Source: JAMDEO01 sp963775295 (lineage in GTDB: Bacteria; Actinomycetota; Thermoleophilia; RBG-16-64-13). Taken from it: a stretch of 64,000 nucleotides of DNA. The notes below the pieces were generated by a model that saw nothing but the letters and a program-made list of their open reading frames with translations, did not search any database and was not told where the DNA came from. Positions 7,402 to 16,189 of this stretch are shown here, in pieces. Position 1 is the first letter of the stretch. Each line of letters opens with the position of its first letter. Made by a program: the position numbers and the translations under genes. The DNA lies in the NCBI GenBank assembly GCA_963775295.1, contig CAVZIK010000006.1, positions 2,294,001 through 2,358,000 on the forward strand. Reading direction: 5' to 3'.

Positions 7402-7830
7402 ATGGTTGAGGAATCGACCGTTCCCGATCTAGAGAGCCTCGCTCGTCGCGAGCGGGCCGGCGTGCCCTCAACGTCCGAGGAACTTGCGGAAATCCACGGG
7501 CGCGCCTCGTTGGCGGGTCGGGCGGCCAGCGCGGTCAAGGCGGAGGATGTCCGTATTCTCGATATGCACGAACTGGTTAGTTACACCGACTACCTCGTCC
7601 TCTGCACCGGCCGCAACTCACGGCTCACGCGCCGCATCTCGGAAGAGGTGGCCTTTCGGCTGAAGGAACAGAAGGGACTGCTGCCCGCCGGTCTCGAAGG
7701 TGCTTCCAGCGGTGAGTGGATTCTGATGGATTATCTGGATTTCGTCGTCCATGTCTTCACCCCCGAGGCCCGGGATTTCTATCGCTTAGATGTCCTTTGG
7801 AAGCAGGCGCCGGTGGAGGCGGTCGAGTGA
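7402..7830 (+). CDS. rsfS: Ribosomal silencing factor RsfS (Iojap family)
   Basis: Binds ribosomal protein uL14 and blocks subunit joining under low nutrients. 142 residues; the RsfS domain covers about 32-137 with the conserved VRILDMHELVSYTDYLVLCTG, a HVFTPEARDFYRLDVLW end, and the WILMDYLDFVVHVF strand. About 30 extra residues at the N terminus are poorly conserved in the family, so a later start is possible, though the ATG is 9 nt after guaA. In many genomes rsfS sits with nadD; here it follows guaA. Confidence 0.92.
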   Translation: MVEESTVPDLESLARRERAGVPSTSEELAEIHGRASLAGRAASAVKAEDVRILDMHELVSYTDYLVLCTGRNSRLTRRISEEVAFRLKEQKGLLPAGLEGASSGEWILMDYLDFVVHVFTPEARDFYRLDVLWKQAPVEAVE

Positions 7831-7862
7831 GGAGGATAGTTCGGGGGCCCGAACCAGGGCGG

Positions 7863-7891
7863 TTGCACTGACATGGTGCAACGGCTATAAT
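7863..7891 (+). promoter_or_regulatory. Promoter of tRNA-Ala
   Basis: TTGCAC (7863-7868), 17-nt spacer, TATAAT (7886-7891): a near-consensus vegetative promoter ending 17 nt before the mature tRNA. The -35 is one arm of an inverted repeat with GTGCAA at 7876-7881. Confidence 0.8.
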
Positions 7892-7908
7892 CCGTGGCCG
7901 CTTGGCGT

Positions 7909-7981
7909 GGGGGTATAGCTCAGTTGGGAGAGCGCGACGCTGGCAGCGTTGAGGCCAGGGGTTCGAGTCCCCTTACCTCCA
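7909..7981 (+). tRNA. tRNA-Ala (anticodon GGC)
   Basis: A full cloverleaf of 73 nt: acceptor GGGGGTA pairing with TACCTCC, D-arm GCTCAGTTGGGAGAGC, anticodon stem CGACG/CGTTG around the loop CTGGCAG (anticodon GGC), T-arm AGGGGTTCGAGTCCCCT, discriminator A. The third acceptor pair is G-U, the alanine identity element. The CCA end is not encoded. Confidence 0.97.
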
Positions 7982-8017
7982 CCTCAGAGTCTTGGGATTA
8001 TCTCCGAGGCGATTATG

Positions 8018-8058
8018 GCGGGTCCTGCCCGAAGAACGGCAGGGCCCGCATTGTCTTT
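8018..8058 (+). terminator. Rho-independent terminator of tRNA-Ala
   Basis: A 12-bp stem (8018-8029 with 8038-8049, one G-U pair), 8-nt loop, followed by ATTGTCTTT. It separates the tRNA from the next gene and argues against a start for that gene at 7992. Confidence 0.8.
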
Positions 8059-8087
8059 CTACGGGTCGGGCGCCGCGGTCTGCTGCG

Positions 8088-8696
8088 ATGACACTGCCGG
8101 ACGCGCCTATCTACACCCTTCGTGGCGCGAGGCCGCGCCCCCACGTGCCCGGAGATGCCTCGAGTGGCACAGGCCGATCCACGTTCGTTCTTGGCATTGC
8201 AATGCTCGGCTGGCTGCTGTTCCTGATGGCCCTGGCCGCCTTCGGAGGGGGCTCGGGCCCGGGCACGGCTCCTCCTGAAACGATCAACCGGGGCGTGATC
8301 GTGAAGCCGGCGTCCGGCTGGACCTCGGCCGCAGATGTCTGGAACGTGGGCCCGGGGGCGGTGTCGTTGAAACGGGCGGGAGTCGTCGTTGCTTTTGCGG
8401 CAGACGCCTATAACGGTACGAACGAGGCTCTTCTCTCTGATGAGCAGGCGCGGCTCAAACGGCAGTTTACGACGTTTCGCAGTTTGTCTACCGGCAGCCT
8501 TACTGTCGCGGCCGACCTGCCGGCCGTGAGTTCCCTTTTCTCGGGAACGTCCGGGGGTGGCGAATTAGAAGGAGAGTTGGTTGCGGCCATCCACGACGGC
8601 ACAGGTGTGATCATATTGGCTGTCGCCCCCATCGGCCAACTGCGCCGTGTCCAGGGCGACGTCGACGAGATGCTGAGAACGTTGGTAATTCCATGA
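8088..8696 (+). CDS. Membrane-anchored protein of unknown function
   Basis: About 202 residues from ATG 8088. A short cytoplasmic N terminus is followed by one membrane segment (FVLGIAMLGWLLFLMALAAF, about 36-55) and an extracytoplasmic domain of about 140 residues containing PASGWTSAADVWNVGPGAVSLKRAG and VAAIHDGTGVIILAVAP. It overlaps the PrsW gene by 4 nt (ATGA), so the two are coupled; it may be a partner or substrate of that protease, which is inference only. An upstream frame to 7992 crosses the tRNA terminator and is rejected. Confidence 0.65.
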   Translation: MTLPDAPIYTLRGARPRPHVPGDASSGTGRSTFVLGIAMLGWLLFLMALAAFGGGSGPGTAPPETINRGVIVKPASGWTSAADVWNVGPGAVSLKRAGVVVAFAADAYNGTNEALLSDEQARLKRQFTTFRSLSTGSLTVAADLPAVSSLFSGTSGGGELEGELVAAIHDGTGVIILAVAPIGQLRRVQGDVDEMLRTLVIP

Positions 8697-9814
8697 TTTC
8701 GGCTTCCGGCAGACCCGCGTTCTGGCTGTTCTCGATGTTTCTTGCAGGCTCGATCTTGGTGGTCGGGTCCGAGCAATTGGGGTATATCTCCACCCTTCCC
8801 GGGCCGTGGCTTCTGTCTTTGGTGCTTTTAGCGGTCACTGCTATCCCCGCCGGTATCATTATCTATCGTTTCGACCAGTTCGAGCCGGAACCCGCTTCTC
8901 TTATCGCGGTGGCGGTGATCTGGGGCGGGTTCATCGCGCTCACCTTCGCGGCACTGACGAACTCCTACTTCTTGACGTTTCTCCAGAATCACCTGTCGTC
9001 CCCCACATTTGACGCCTGGGGGGCGGCGATTGTGGCGCCTATCGACGAGGAGTTCTACAAGGGGGCGGGCCTGGTCGCCATCTATCTGATGGCCAGAAGC
9101 GAATTCGACGGTCTCATGGACGGTCTCGTCTATGGAGCCATGATCGGGCTGGGATTCCAAGTGGTGGAGAACGTGCAGTACTTCCTTCATGCAGCGGCCC
9201 AATCGGGGGGGAATCAGTTGGCGGCCGTCGTCGGGACGTACTTCGTCAGGGTGGTTCTGGCCGGTCTTTACAGCCACACGTTGTTCACCGGTCTCATGGG
9301 CTTTGGTTTCGCCTACGCCGTCACCCGGCGAGATGTTTCCAGGGGAAGGCGCTTCGCTGTCGCGGCCCTTTTTGCTTTCCTGGCCTGGGCGGCCCACTTC
9401 GTGTGGAACTCGCCTTGGCTCGATTCCGTGATGGGCCAGAGCACCATCTCCTTTGTGCTGTCCATCGCCCTCAAAGGAGTGCCGTTTGCGGCTTTCCTGG
9501 CCATTCTCGCGGGGTTTGCGCGTCGCCGGGAACGGCAAGCCTTCGACCGTCTCATTGCGGCTGAGATCGGTACAGACGTCCTGAGCGAGGCCGAGTTCAG
9601 GATTCTAGAAAATGCGCGGCGACGGCGAGCCGCCCGACGCGCGATCAAGAGGAACAAGGGACCCATGGCCCGCGCGCTCCTCAAACGACTACAAAGGGAG
9701 CAAATGAATTTGGCCCTCTTCCACGGCAAGGTCGACACTCTAGACCATCCGGCGTTGGAAGTTCAAAGGGACAAGATAAGGTCGCTCCGGGCGAGGCTTA
9801 CCGAGCTTCCTTAG
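8693..9814 (+). CDS. PrsW-type intramembrane metalloprotease
   Basis: Multi-pass membrane protein of 373 residues of the PrsW family (glutamic-type/CAAX-like intramembrane proteases). Family motifs: FDQFEPEP after the second membrane segment, DEEFYKG (EExxK) at about 118-124, GLGFQVVEN, and conserved histidines in YSHTLFTG and AAHFVWN. Around eight hydrophobic segments, then a basic soluble tail of about 100 residues (RRRRAARRAIKRNKG). PrsW proteins cleave single-pass membrane proteins such as anti-sigma factors; here the single-pass gene just before it, overlapping by 4 nt, is the natural first candidate partner. Confidence 0.88.
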   Translation: MISASGRPAFWLFSMFLAGSILVVGSEQLGYISTLPGPWLLSLVLLAVTAIPAGIIIYRFDQFEPEPASLIAVAVIWGGFIALTFAALTNSYFLTFLQNHLSSPTFDAWGAAIVAPIDEEFYKGAGLVAIYLMARSEFDGLMDGLVYGAMIGLGFQVVENVQYFLHAAAQSGGNQLAAVVGTYFVRVVLAGLYSHTLFTGLMGFGFAYAVTRRDVSRGRRFAVAALFAFLAWAAHFVWNSPWLDSVMGQSTISFVLSIALKGVPFAAFLAILAGFARRRERQAFDRLIAAEIGTDVLSEAEFRILENARRRRAARRAIKRNKGPMARALLKRLQREQMNLALFHGKVDTLDHPALEVQRDKIRSLRARLTELP

Positions 9815-9841
9815 AGAGGGCATAACTCGCGGCGGGTACCT

Positions 9842-10735
9842 CTACATCTGTAGCATCTTGGTTAGAGGCACCAGCTCGTAGCCGGCGTTGCGGAGTCGCG
9901 TGATCACGGCGGGCAGGGCTTCGGCCGTGTGGGGGGCGGCCATGTGCATGAGCACGATAGCGCCGTTGTGTGCATTGCCCATGACGGTCTCGGTGATCTG
10001 GGCGGCGCTACGACCCCTCCAGTCGTTGGTGTCGACATCCCACATCACCACATACTTGAACCCTTTCTCGGCCGCAACCTCGCAGGTCTTTTGATCTACG
10101 AAACCTCCGGGCGGCCGGAACAACTCAACGGTGGGTGCACCCGTGAGAGCATGGTAGTGGTCGGTCCCGTTGCCGATCTCGATGCGAAGAGCCCGTTTGG
10201 AGAGCTTTGCACAGTTGGCATGACTGCGGGTGTGGTCCCCGACCTCGAAACCGGCAGTCGCGATCTCTTTGGCAAGCTTGGGGCCGGTGTCGACGTAGTG
10301 GCCTATGACGAAGAATGTTGCCGGAACCTCGTACTTCTTCAAGACGGCGATCGTCTTGGTGGCATTACCGCCTTGGTAGTTGTCATCGAAGGTGAGGGCG
10401 ATCCATTTCTTGTCCTTGGGTCCATGCCTGACAATGGGGGCGGCCGCGACGGGTGTGGAGAGCGTCGTGGTGGTTGACGTGCCGACTGTGCTTGTCGTCG
10501 GCCCGGTGGTAATGGGTGGCCGGGTTATCGCCGGCGCCGCCGAGGTGACAGTCGCGGGTTCGCTTACGGCGCCCACCAAAGTCGTGGCCGTAGAATCGTG
10601 GTCGGACGCCGGGGAGACCGCCCAAGACCAGACGACCAGTCCCAGGATCACTGCCAGCACCGTGACGGCCGCCAGAACGGCAACCAATCGCCGTCGCCGA
10701 TGGCGTGCCCGTTTTGTCGACGCAGTGCGGCGCAC
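9842..10735 (-). CDS. Membrane-anchored polysaccharide deacetylase (CE4, NodB domain)
   Basis: Removes N- or O-acetyl groups from a cell-wall or other polysaccharide outside the cell. GTG start at 10735 with GGGAGG 8 nt before it; 297 residues. A very basic N terminus (RRTASTKRARHRRRR) precedes one membrane helix (about 17-38), a Thr/Ser/Pro linker (41-100) and the NodB domain from about 108. Catalytic features: TFDD (D117, D118), the metal motif H168-x3-H172 (GDHTRSH), and RPPGG. The frame can be extended far upstream without a stop, but that part overlaps uvrA and has no ribosome site. Divergent from uvrA. Confidence 0.9.
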   Translation of the reverse strand: MRRTASTKRARHRRRRLVAVLAAVTVLAVILGLVVWSWAVSPASDHDSTATTLVGAVSEPATVTSAAPAITRPPITTGPTTSTVGTSTTTTLSTPVAAAPIVRHGPKDKKWIALTFDDNYQGGNATKTIAVLKKYEVPATFFVIGHYVDTGPKLAKEIATAGFEVGDHTRSHANCAKLSKRALRIEIGNGTDHYHALTGAPTVELFRPPGGFVDQKTCEVAAEKGFKYVVMWDVDTNDWRGRSAAQITETVMGNAHNGAIVLMHMAAPHTAEALPAVITRLRNAGYELVPLTKMLQM

Positions 10736-10772
10736 GGTGGAGGCCTCCCGGATCGATCTGCATGCGCTGTCA

Positions 10773-10778
10773 ATTTTA
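10773..10778 (-). promoter_or_regulatory. Candidate -10 of the deacetylase gene
   Basis: TAAAAT on the minus strand, 38 nt before the GTG, leaving a short leader that holds the GGGAGG site. No clear -35 at the right distance. Confidence 0.35.
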
Positions 10779-10820
10779 CCGCCCTTTCGCCCGACCTTCC
10801 CGGCGGCTGCCCGGCGCAGG

Positions 10821-10848
10821 TTAGACCATCCGCAACAACTGGTAGAAT
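10821..10848 (+). promoter_or_regulatory. uvrA promoter, probably leaderless
   Basis: TTAGAC (10821-10826), 16-nt spacer, TAGAAT (10843-10848). The -10 ends 7 nt before the uvrA ATG, and no ribosome site lies between, as in leaderless actinobacterial genes. No SOS box is visible here. Confidence 0.65.
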
Positions 10849-10855
10849 CCTCGCA

Positions 10856-13762
10856 ATGGGAGCAGATCAGATTGTCATCGTCGGGGCGCGGGAGCACAAT
10901 CTTAAAGACATTTCGTTGACCCTCCCGCGCGACCGCTTCATCGTTATCACGGGGCTGTCGGGCTCGGGAAAATCGAGTCTGGCCTTTGACACCATCTACG
11001 CGGAGGGGCAGCGGCGGTACGTGGAGAGTCTGTCGGCGTACGCTCGGCAGTTCTTGGGTCAGATGAACAAGCCCGACGTAGATTCCATTGAGGGCCTTTC
11101 TCCCGCCATCTCCATCGATCAGAAGACAACCTCCAAGAACCCGCGTTCCACCGTGGGCACAGTCACCGAGGTCTACGACTATCTGCGCCTGCTCTACGCC
11201 CGCATCGGCCGTCCTCACTGCTGGATCTGTGGGCGGCCCATCGAGGGGCAGAGTAAGGAGCAGATAGTCGATCAGATTCTCGGTCTCGAGCCGGGGACAC
11301 GTTTCGTGATAAGAGCCCCCGTCGTCCGCGGTCAGAAGGGCTGGCACAAGGACGTGCTCGAGCATATCCGCCAGGAGGGGTTCACTCGTGTGGAGATCGA
11401 CGGCACGCAGTACACCATGGACGAGGGCCTGCCCGAACTCGACAAGAACGTGAGGCACGACGTCAGCGTCGTCGTGGACAGGCTGGTCATGAAGGAAGGG
11501 GTCCGTCGCAGGTTGTCCGACTCAGTGGAAACCGCGCTCGCGGAGGCCCACGGGCTACTCGTGGTCGACGTTTTCGGCGTCGGCGAGCGTCCGGCTGCGG
11601 AAGGTCGGGACGGCGGCGGTTCGGTATCTACCAGCCTACTGTTTTCTGAGAATCTCGCCTGTCCCGAGCACGGCGTTTCGCTCCCTGAGATGGCTCCCCG
11701 GATATTCTCGTTCAATTCGCCGCATGGGGCCTGCGAGACCTGCAGCGGGCTCGGGGCACGGCGGGAGATCGACCCGGACCTCATAGTGGGCGACCCGTCG
11801 CTTTCCGTCGCCGAGGGCGTTCTGCTGCCCTGGAGCGGCAGCAGCTCGCAGTACTACGACCAGATCATCAAGGCCGTGGCGGAGAAGTACGAGATCGACA
11901 TCGACGCTCCGTGGTCGTCGTTGCCTCAGGAAGTAAGGGAGGTCTTCCTCTACGGTACCAAGGGCGACCGGCTGTATGTCTCCTACGTTAACCGCCAGGG
12001 CTTCAAACGCAGCTACATGACCACCTTCGAGGGGATCATCCCCAACTTGGAGCGGCGCTACCGCGAGACCGACTCGGAGTACATGCGGTCCAAGATTGAG
12101 GAGTACATGGCAGATCGGCCCTGCCCGGCGTGCGAAGGAGCCAGGTTGAAGCCTCCCACGCTTGCGGTCAAGGTCGGAGGGTTGAACATCTACGAACTCA
12201 GCCAACTACCGGTCACGCGGACGATAGAATTTCTGGACGGCATGGATCTGAGCCAGCGCGAGCAGCTTATCGGCACGCGGGTGCTCAAGGAGATACGGGA
12301 GCGACTCTCCTTCCTTGTTTCCGTTGGAGTGGGATACCTGAGCCTTCATCGCAATGCGGGCACGCTTTCCGGCGGAGAGGCACAGCGCATCAGGTTGGCG
12401 ACCCAGATCGGATCGAGTCTGGTCGGTGTGCTCTATATCCTCGACGAGCCCTCCATCGGGCTGCATCAGCGCGACAACCGCCGGCTCATCGACACTCTGT
12501 TGCGCCTGCGCGATCTGGGAAACACCGTCATCGTCGTCGAGCACGACGAGGAGACCATGCGCTCCGCCGACTACATCGTGGACATGGGACCGGGAGCGGG
12601 CGAGCATGGGGGGGAGATCGTGGTGAGCGGTCCTCTCGCCAGCATTCTCGCAGAACCTCGCTCGGTCACGGGCCAGTTCCTCACCGGTGCGAGGGCCGTG
12701 ACGCCGCCGGCAACCCGCCGGCCGGGCAGGGGGCACTTCGTGGTCCGGGGCGCGCGGGAACACAACCTCAAGAACCTCGATGTTTCCGTGCCTACGGGAA
12801 GCCTGGTGTGCGTCACGGGAGTGTCCGGTTCGGGCAAGTCGTCGCTGGTCAACGACATCATCTTTCGCAGCCTTTCCAACGTGGTGAACCGGGTCCCCGT
12901 CCGCCCGGGTGATCACGATCGCATCGACGGCATCGACCAACTCGACAAGGTCATCAACATCGACCAGTCTCCCATCGGCCGCACCCCGCGATCCAATCCG
13001 GCCACGTACACCGGGCTGTTCGATCACATCAGAGAGTTGTTCACTCAGACCCAGGAGTCGAAGGTCCGTGGCTACGCTCCGGGGCGTTTCAGCTTCAATG
13101 TCAAGGGTGGCCGGTGCGAAGCGTGCAAGGGGGACGGTACACTGAAGATCGAGATGCACTTCCTGCCCGACGTATACGTGCCGTGCGAGGTCTGTCAGGG
13201 CAGGCGGTACAACCGGGAAACGTTGGAAGTGCGCTTCAAGGGCAAGAACGTGGCCGAGGTCCTGGATATGAGTGTGGAGGAAGCTATCGACTTTTTCGTC
13301 AACCAACCGAAGATCAAACGGCGTCTGCAGACTCTTGCCGACGTGGGTCTGGACTACATCAAACTTGGCCAACCCTCCACCACGCTGTCAGGGGGTGAGG
13401 CGCAGAGGGTCAAGCTGGCGACTGAGTTGGCCAAAGTGGCGACCGGAAACACGCTTTACATCTTGGATGAGCCCACGACTGGGCTGCATTTCGCAGACGT
13501 GGAGAAATTGTTGGAGGTCCTGCAGCGCCTTGTCGACGCAGGAAACACAGTGCTGGTGATCGAGCACAATCTCGACGTCATCAAATGCGCCGACTGGCTC
13601 ATCGACTTGGGCCCCGAAGGAGGAGACGCCGGAGGGGAGTTGGTGGCCGAAGGTACGCCGGAGGACATCTCGGCCAACGAGCACAGTGAAACCGGCCGGG
13701 TCTTGCGCCGGGTCCTGGGAGCTTCGAGCGGCGACGTAGTCCAAGAAGGACGGGCACGATGA
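10856..13762 (+). CDS. uvrA: Excinuclease ABC subunit A
   Basis: DNA damage-sensing ATPase of nucleotide excision repair. 968 residues from ATG 10856 (MGADQIVIVGAREHNLK), a normal full length; the much longer frame to 10598 is antisense to the deacetylase and is rejected. Two ABC modules: Walker A GLSGSGKSSLAFDT and GVSGSGKSSL; two signature LSGGEAQR motifs; zinc-binding CxxC pairs (CWICGRPI; CETCSGLG; CPACEGARL; CEACKGDG...CEVCQGRRY). Overlaps hflX by 4 nt (ATGA), so the two are cotranscribed. uvrC lies 4 kb downstream; uvrB is not in the window. Confidence 0.97.
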   Translation: MGADQIVIVGAREHNLKDISLTLPRDRFIVITGLSGSGKSSLAFDTIYAEGQRRYVESLSAYARQFLGQMNKPDVDSIEGLSPAISIDQKTTSKNPRSTVGTVTEVYDYLRLLYARIGRPHCWICGRPIEGQSKEQIVDQILGLEPGTRFVIRAPVVRGQKGWHKDVLEHIRQEGFTRVEIDGTQYTMDEGLPELDKNVRHDVSVVVDRLVMKEGVRRRLSDSVETALAEAHGLLVVDVFGVGERPAAEGRDGGGSVSTSLLFSENLACPEHGVSLPEMAPRIFSFNSPHGACETCSGLGARREIDPDLIVGDPSLSVAEGVLLPWSGSSSQYYDQIIKAVAEKYEIDIDAPWSSLPQEVREVFLYGTKGDRLYVSYVNRQGFKRSYMTTFEGIIPNLERRYRETDSEYMRSKIEEYMADRPCPACEGARLKPPTLAVKVGGLNIYELSQLPVTRTIEFLDGMDLSQREQLIGTRVLKEIRERLSFLVSVGVGYLSLHRNAGTLSGGEAQRIRLATQIGSSLVGVLYILDEPSIGLHQRDNRRLIDTLLRLRDLGNTVIVVEHDEETMRSADYIVDMGPGAGEHGGEIVVSGPLASILAEPRSVTGQFLTGARAVTPPATRRPGRGHFVVRGAREHNLKNLDVSVPTGSLVCVTGVSGSGKSSLVNDIIFRSLSNVVNRVPVRPGDHDRIDGIDQLDKVINIDQSPIGRTPRSNPATYTGLFDHIRELFTQTQESKVRGYAPGRFSFNVKGGRCEACKGDGTLKIEMHFLPDVYVPCEVCQGRRYNRETLEVRFKGKNVAEVLDMSVEEAIDFFVNQPKIKRRLQTLADVGLDYIKLGQPSTTLSGGEAQRVKLATELAKVATGNTLYILDEPTTGLHFADVEKLLEVLQRLVDAGNTVLVIEHNLDVIKCADWLIDLGPEGGDAGGELVAEGTPEDISANEHSETGRVLRRVLGASSGDVVQEGRAR

Positions 13763-15072
13763 GCGGCCGAACGACCGAGGCGAACGACCCGCAGAAAGAA
13801 AGAGCCTACCTTATAGCCGTGGACACGGGAGACGATCCCGGATGGGGCGCTGAAGAGTCGTTGCGGGAACTCTCTGCCCTGGTGGAGACCGCCGGCGCCG
13901 AGGTGGTCGGCAGCAGCTGGCAAAACAGAGAGACGGTACACCCGGTCTGGTATCTCGGAAGCGGCAAAGCCGAGGAGCTCAAGGCCATCAAGGGTGAGAT
14001 CGGCTTTACATTGCTGGTGTCCGACGATGAGCTCTCGCCCAAGCAAATGCGGTCTCTCGAAACGTTGCTCGACGTCAAGGTGCTGGATCGTAGCGGTGTG
14101 ATACTAGATATCTTCGGGCAGCGGGCTCAGACGCACGAAGGCCGCATACAGGTCGAACTTGCGCAACTCGAGTATCAACTGCCGCGACTCACCCGTCTGT
14201 GGACGCACCTTTCTCGGCTGGGAGGGGGTATCGGCACGCGGGGTCCAGGCGAGACCCAACTGGAGACCGACCGAAGGGTGATCAGACAGCGCATCAAGAA
14301 GACCAGGGAGCGCGTCGAAGAGGTCCGCCGCAGGCGCGAGACGGCGGCTCGGGCGCGCGGCCGCCGCCTTCTGCCCACCGTGGCCATAGTCGGTTATACG
14401 AACGCCGGCAAGTCCTCTCTTCTGAACGCCCTTGTAGGCGAAGAGGCGGCTGTCGCCGAGGACATGCTTTTCGCCACGCTCGACCCAACCACGCGCAGGG
14501 TGCGGCTCGGCGAGGGGCAGAACGTCATCGTGAGCGACACGGTGGGATTCATCCACAAGCTGCCCCATCAATTGGTGGAGGCCTTCAGAGCAACGCTGGA
14601 GGAGGTCGTGCGCGCCGATGCGCTGTTGGAGGTTGTCGATTTGGCCGACCAGCACGCCGCGGAACACCGGCGCACCGTTCAGACCGTATTGGACGAGCTC
14701 GGAGCGGGTCACAAGCCGCGCATTCTCGTTCTCAACAAGAGCGACCTGATGCCGTCCGGCGTGGCGCTTCCAGCAGGGATCGTTCGTAGAGACGACCAGC
14801 ACGTCGTGCGGGCGTCGGCGACGCTTGGGCTCGGAATGGATGATCTGAAGACCGAGTTGGCGAAGGCGCTCGCCGACCTTTGGGTGGACATAGATCTCAA
14901 CCTGCCCTACTCCGCCGGCGAACTGCTGGCCCGTATCAGGGAGCGTGGCTCGGTCACATTTGAGTACGGAGACGAAGACGTGCGTGTGCGGGGCAAGGTG
15001 CCGCCGGCCATCGCCGCAGAGTTGTATGCGAGCGCACGCGCGTGGGAGCGTGCCAGGCGGGCCAGAGACTAG
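13759..15072 (+). CDS. hflX: GTPase HflX
   Basis: Ribosome-associated GTPase that splits or rescues stalled ribosomes. 437 residues. An N-terminal HflX domain (WYLGSGKAEEL at about 54-64, LSRLGGGIGTRGPGETQLE at about 152-170) is followed by a coiled helical linker (KKTRERVEEVRRRRE) and a GTPase domain: G1 GYTNAGKSSL, G2 FATLDPTTR, G3 DTVGFI, G4 NKSD. A short C-terminal domain follows. Starts with ATG inside the uvrA stop. Confidence 0.95.
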   Translation: MSGRTTEANDPQKERAYLIAVDTGDDPGWGAEESLRELSALVETAGAEVVGSSWQNRETVHPVWYLGSGKAEELKAIKGEIGFTLLVSDDELSPKQMRSLETLLDVKVLDRSGVILDIFGQRAQTHEGRIQVELAQLEYQLPRLTRLWTHLSRLGGGIGTRGPGETQLETDRRVIRQRIKKTRERVEEVRRRRETAARARGRRLLPTVAIVGYTNAGKSSLLNALVGEEAAVAEDMLFATLDPTTRRVRLGEGQNVIVSDTVGFIHKLPHQLVEAFRATLEEVVRADALLEVVDLADQHAAEHRRTVQTVLDELGAGHKPRILVLNKSDLMPSGVALPAGIVRRDDQHVVRASATLGLGMDDLKTELAKALADLWVDIDLNLPYSAGELLARIRERGSVTFEYGDEDVRVRGKVPPAIAAELYASARAWERARRARD

Positions 15073-15121
15073 CCTCCTTTGCCTCGTCGAGCCTGCGCGC
15101 CGCGTTGGTTTGGCCCATCCC

Positions 15122-16189
15122 CTAGAAGTATTCGTGTGCCCTGACGATGGCGGCGGCTATCAAGTCCGCTCCCTGGTCCAGATCGCGCAGCGATAGGACC
15201 TCGACCGGCGAGTGGATGTAACGAGCCGGCACGCTGATAACGCTGCACGGAATCCCGCTTTTGGTGATGTTGATGGCCGTGGCGTCGGTGGTGCCTCCAT
15301 TGCCCACGCCCAACTGGTAGGGGACGGAGGCCTTGTCGGCGGATTCTCGGAGCCAGCGAAGGACGGGGCGGGATGCAATGATGCCGCGGCCGCCCGCGTC
15401 GAGGATGGCGATGACAGGTCCCTTGCCCGCCACTACGTGCGCATCATTCTGCGTCACGCCCGGATGGTCCCCAGGGATGGTAACGTCCGTGGCGATGGCC
15501 ACGTCGGGATCAAGGCCGTAAGCGCTCGTGCGGGCTCCTTTGAGCCCGACTTCTTCCTGGACCGTGCCGACTGCTTGGATGGTCGCCTTGACCTTCCTTC
15601 TCTTCAGCCGCTTGAGCGCTGAGACCAACATGACCAAGCCGGCCCGGTTGTCCAAGGCCTTGCCGGTTACAAAATCGTTGCCCATGGTCTTGAGGTTCAT
15701 ATCGATGGTCATGGTCGAGCCGATCTCGATGCCCATCTGCTCCACGTCGGCCGCGCTCGCCGCCCCGATATCGATGAACATGTCCTTGATCTTGACCATC
15801 TTCCTACGGTCTTCGGCGTCCATGAGGTGTGGGGGCTTGGATCCCACCACGCCGACCGCTCTCCCTCCGGCCCGGGTGTGCACGAGAACCCTCTGGCTCA
15901 GTATGGTTTGATCGAACCAGCCTCCCATGGGTACGAACCTCAGGAATCCTTCCTGGTCGATGTGCGAGACCATCATGCCTATTTCGTCCATGTGAGCCGC
16001 CACCATGACCGAGGGTCCTTCCCCGGCGCGGATACCGATGATGTTGCCCATCGAATCGGTGCGAACCTCGTCGACCAGGGGTTCCAACTCGGCGCGGAGA
16101 AGTGCAGCCACATCGTCCTCGTAGCCGGAAAGGCCGTGAGCGTTGGAAAATTTGGTGAGGAGCGCGAGCAGATCGTTCATTTCGCTCAT
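15122..16189 (-). CDS. M42 family metallopeptidase (glutamyl aminopeptidase/endoglucanase type)
   Basis: Cytoplasmic dinuclear zinc aminopeptidase, usually a large tetrahedral homododecamer. 355 residues. Metal and catalytic residues are in AAHMDEIG (His), GKALDNRAG (bridging Asp), TVQEEVGLKGA (catalytic Glu pair), ATDVTIPGDHP (Asp), and the C-terminal SVPARYIHSPVEV (His). Its ATG overlaps the stop of the acyl-CoA dehydrogenase gene (ATGA), so the pair form an operon, though the functional link is not obvious. Confidence 0.93.
   Translation of the reverse strand: MSEMNDLLALLTKFSNAHGLSGYEDDVAALLRAELEPLVDEVRTDSMGNIIGIRAGEGPSVMVAAHMDEIGMMVSHIDQEGFLRFVPMGGWFDQTILSQRVLVHTRAGGRAVGVVGSKPPHLMDAEDRRKMVKIKDMFIDIGAASAADVEQMGIEIGSTMTIDMNLKTMGNDFVTGKALDNRAGLVMLVSALKRLKRRKVKATIQAVGTVQEEVGLKGARTSAYGLDPDVAIATDVTIPGDHPGVTQNDAHVVAGKGPVIAILDAGGRGIIASRPVLRWLRESADKASVPYQLGVGNGGTTDATAINITKSGIPCSVISVPARYIHSPVEVLSLRDLDQGADLIAAAIVRAHEYF

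Noticed and set aside
10598..10855. N-terminal extension of uvrA
   Set aside because: Antisense to the deacetylase gene and upstream of a clear promoter whose transcript would start at ATG 10856.
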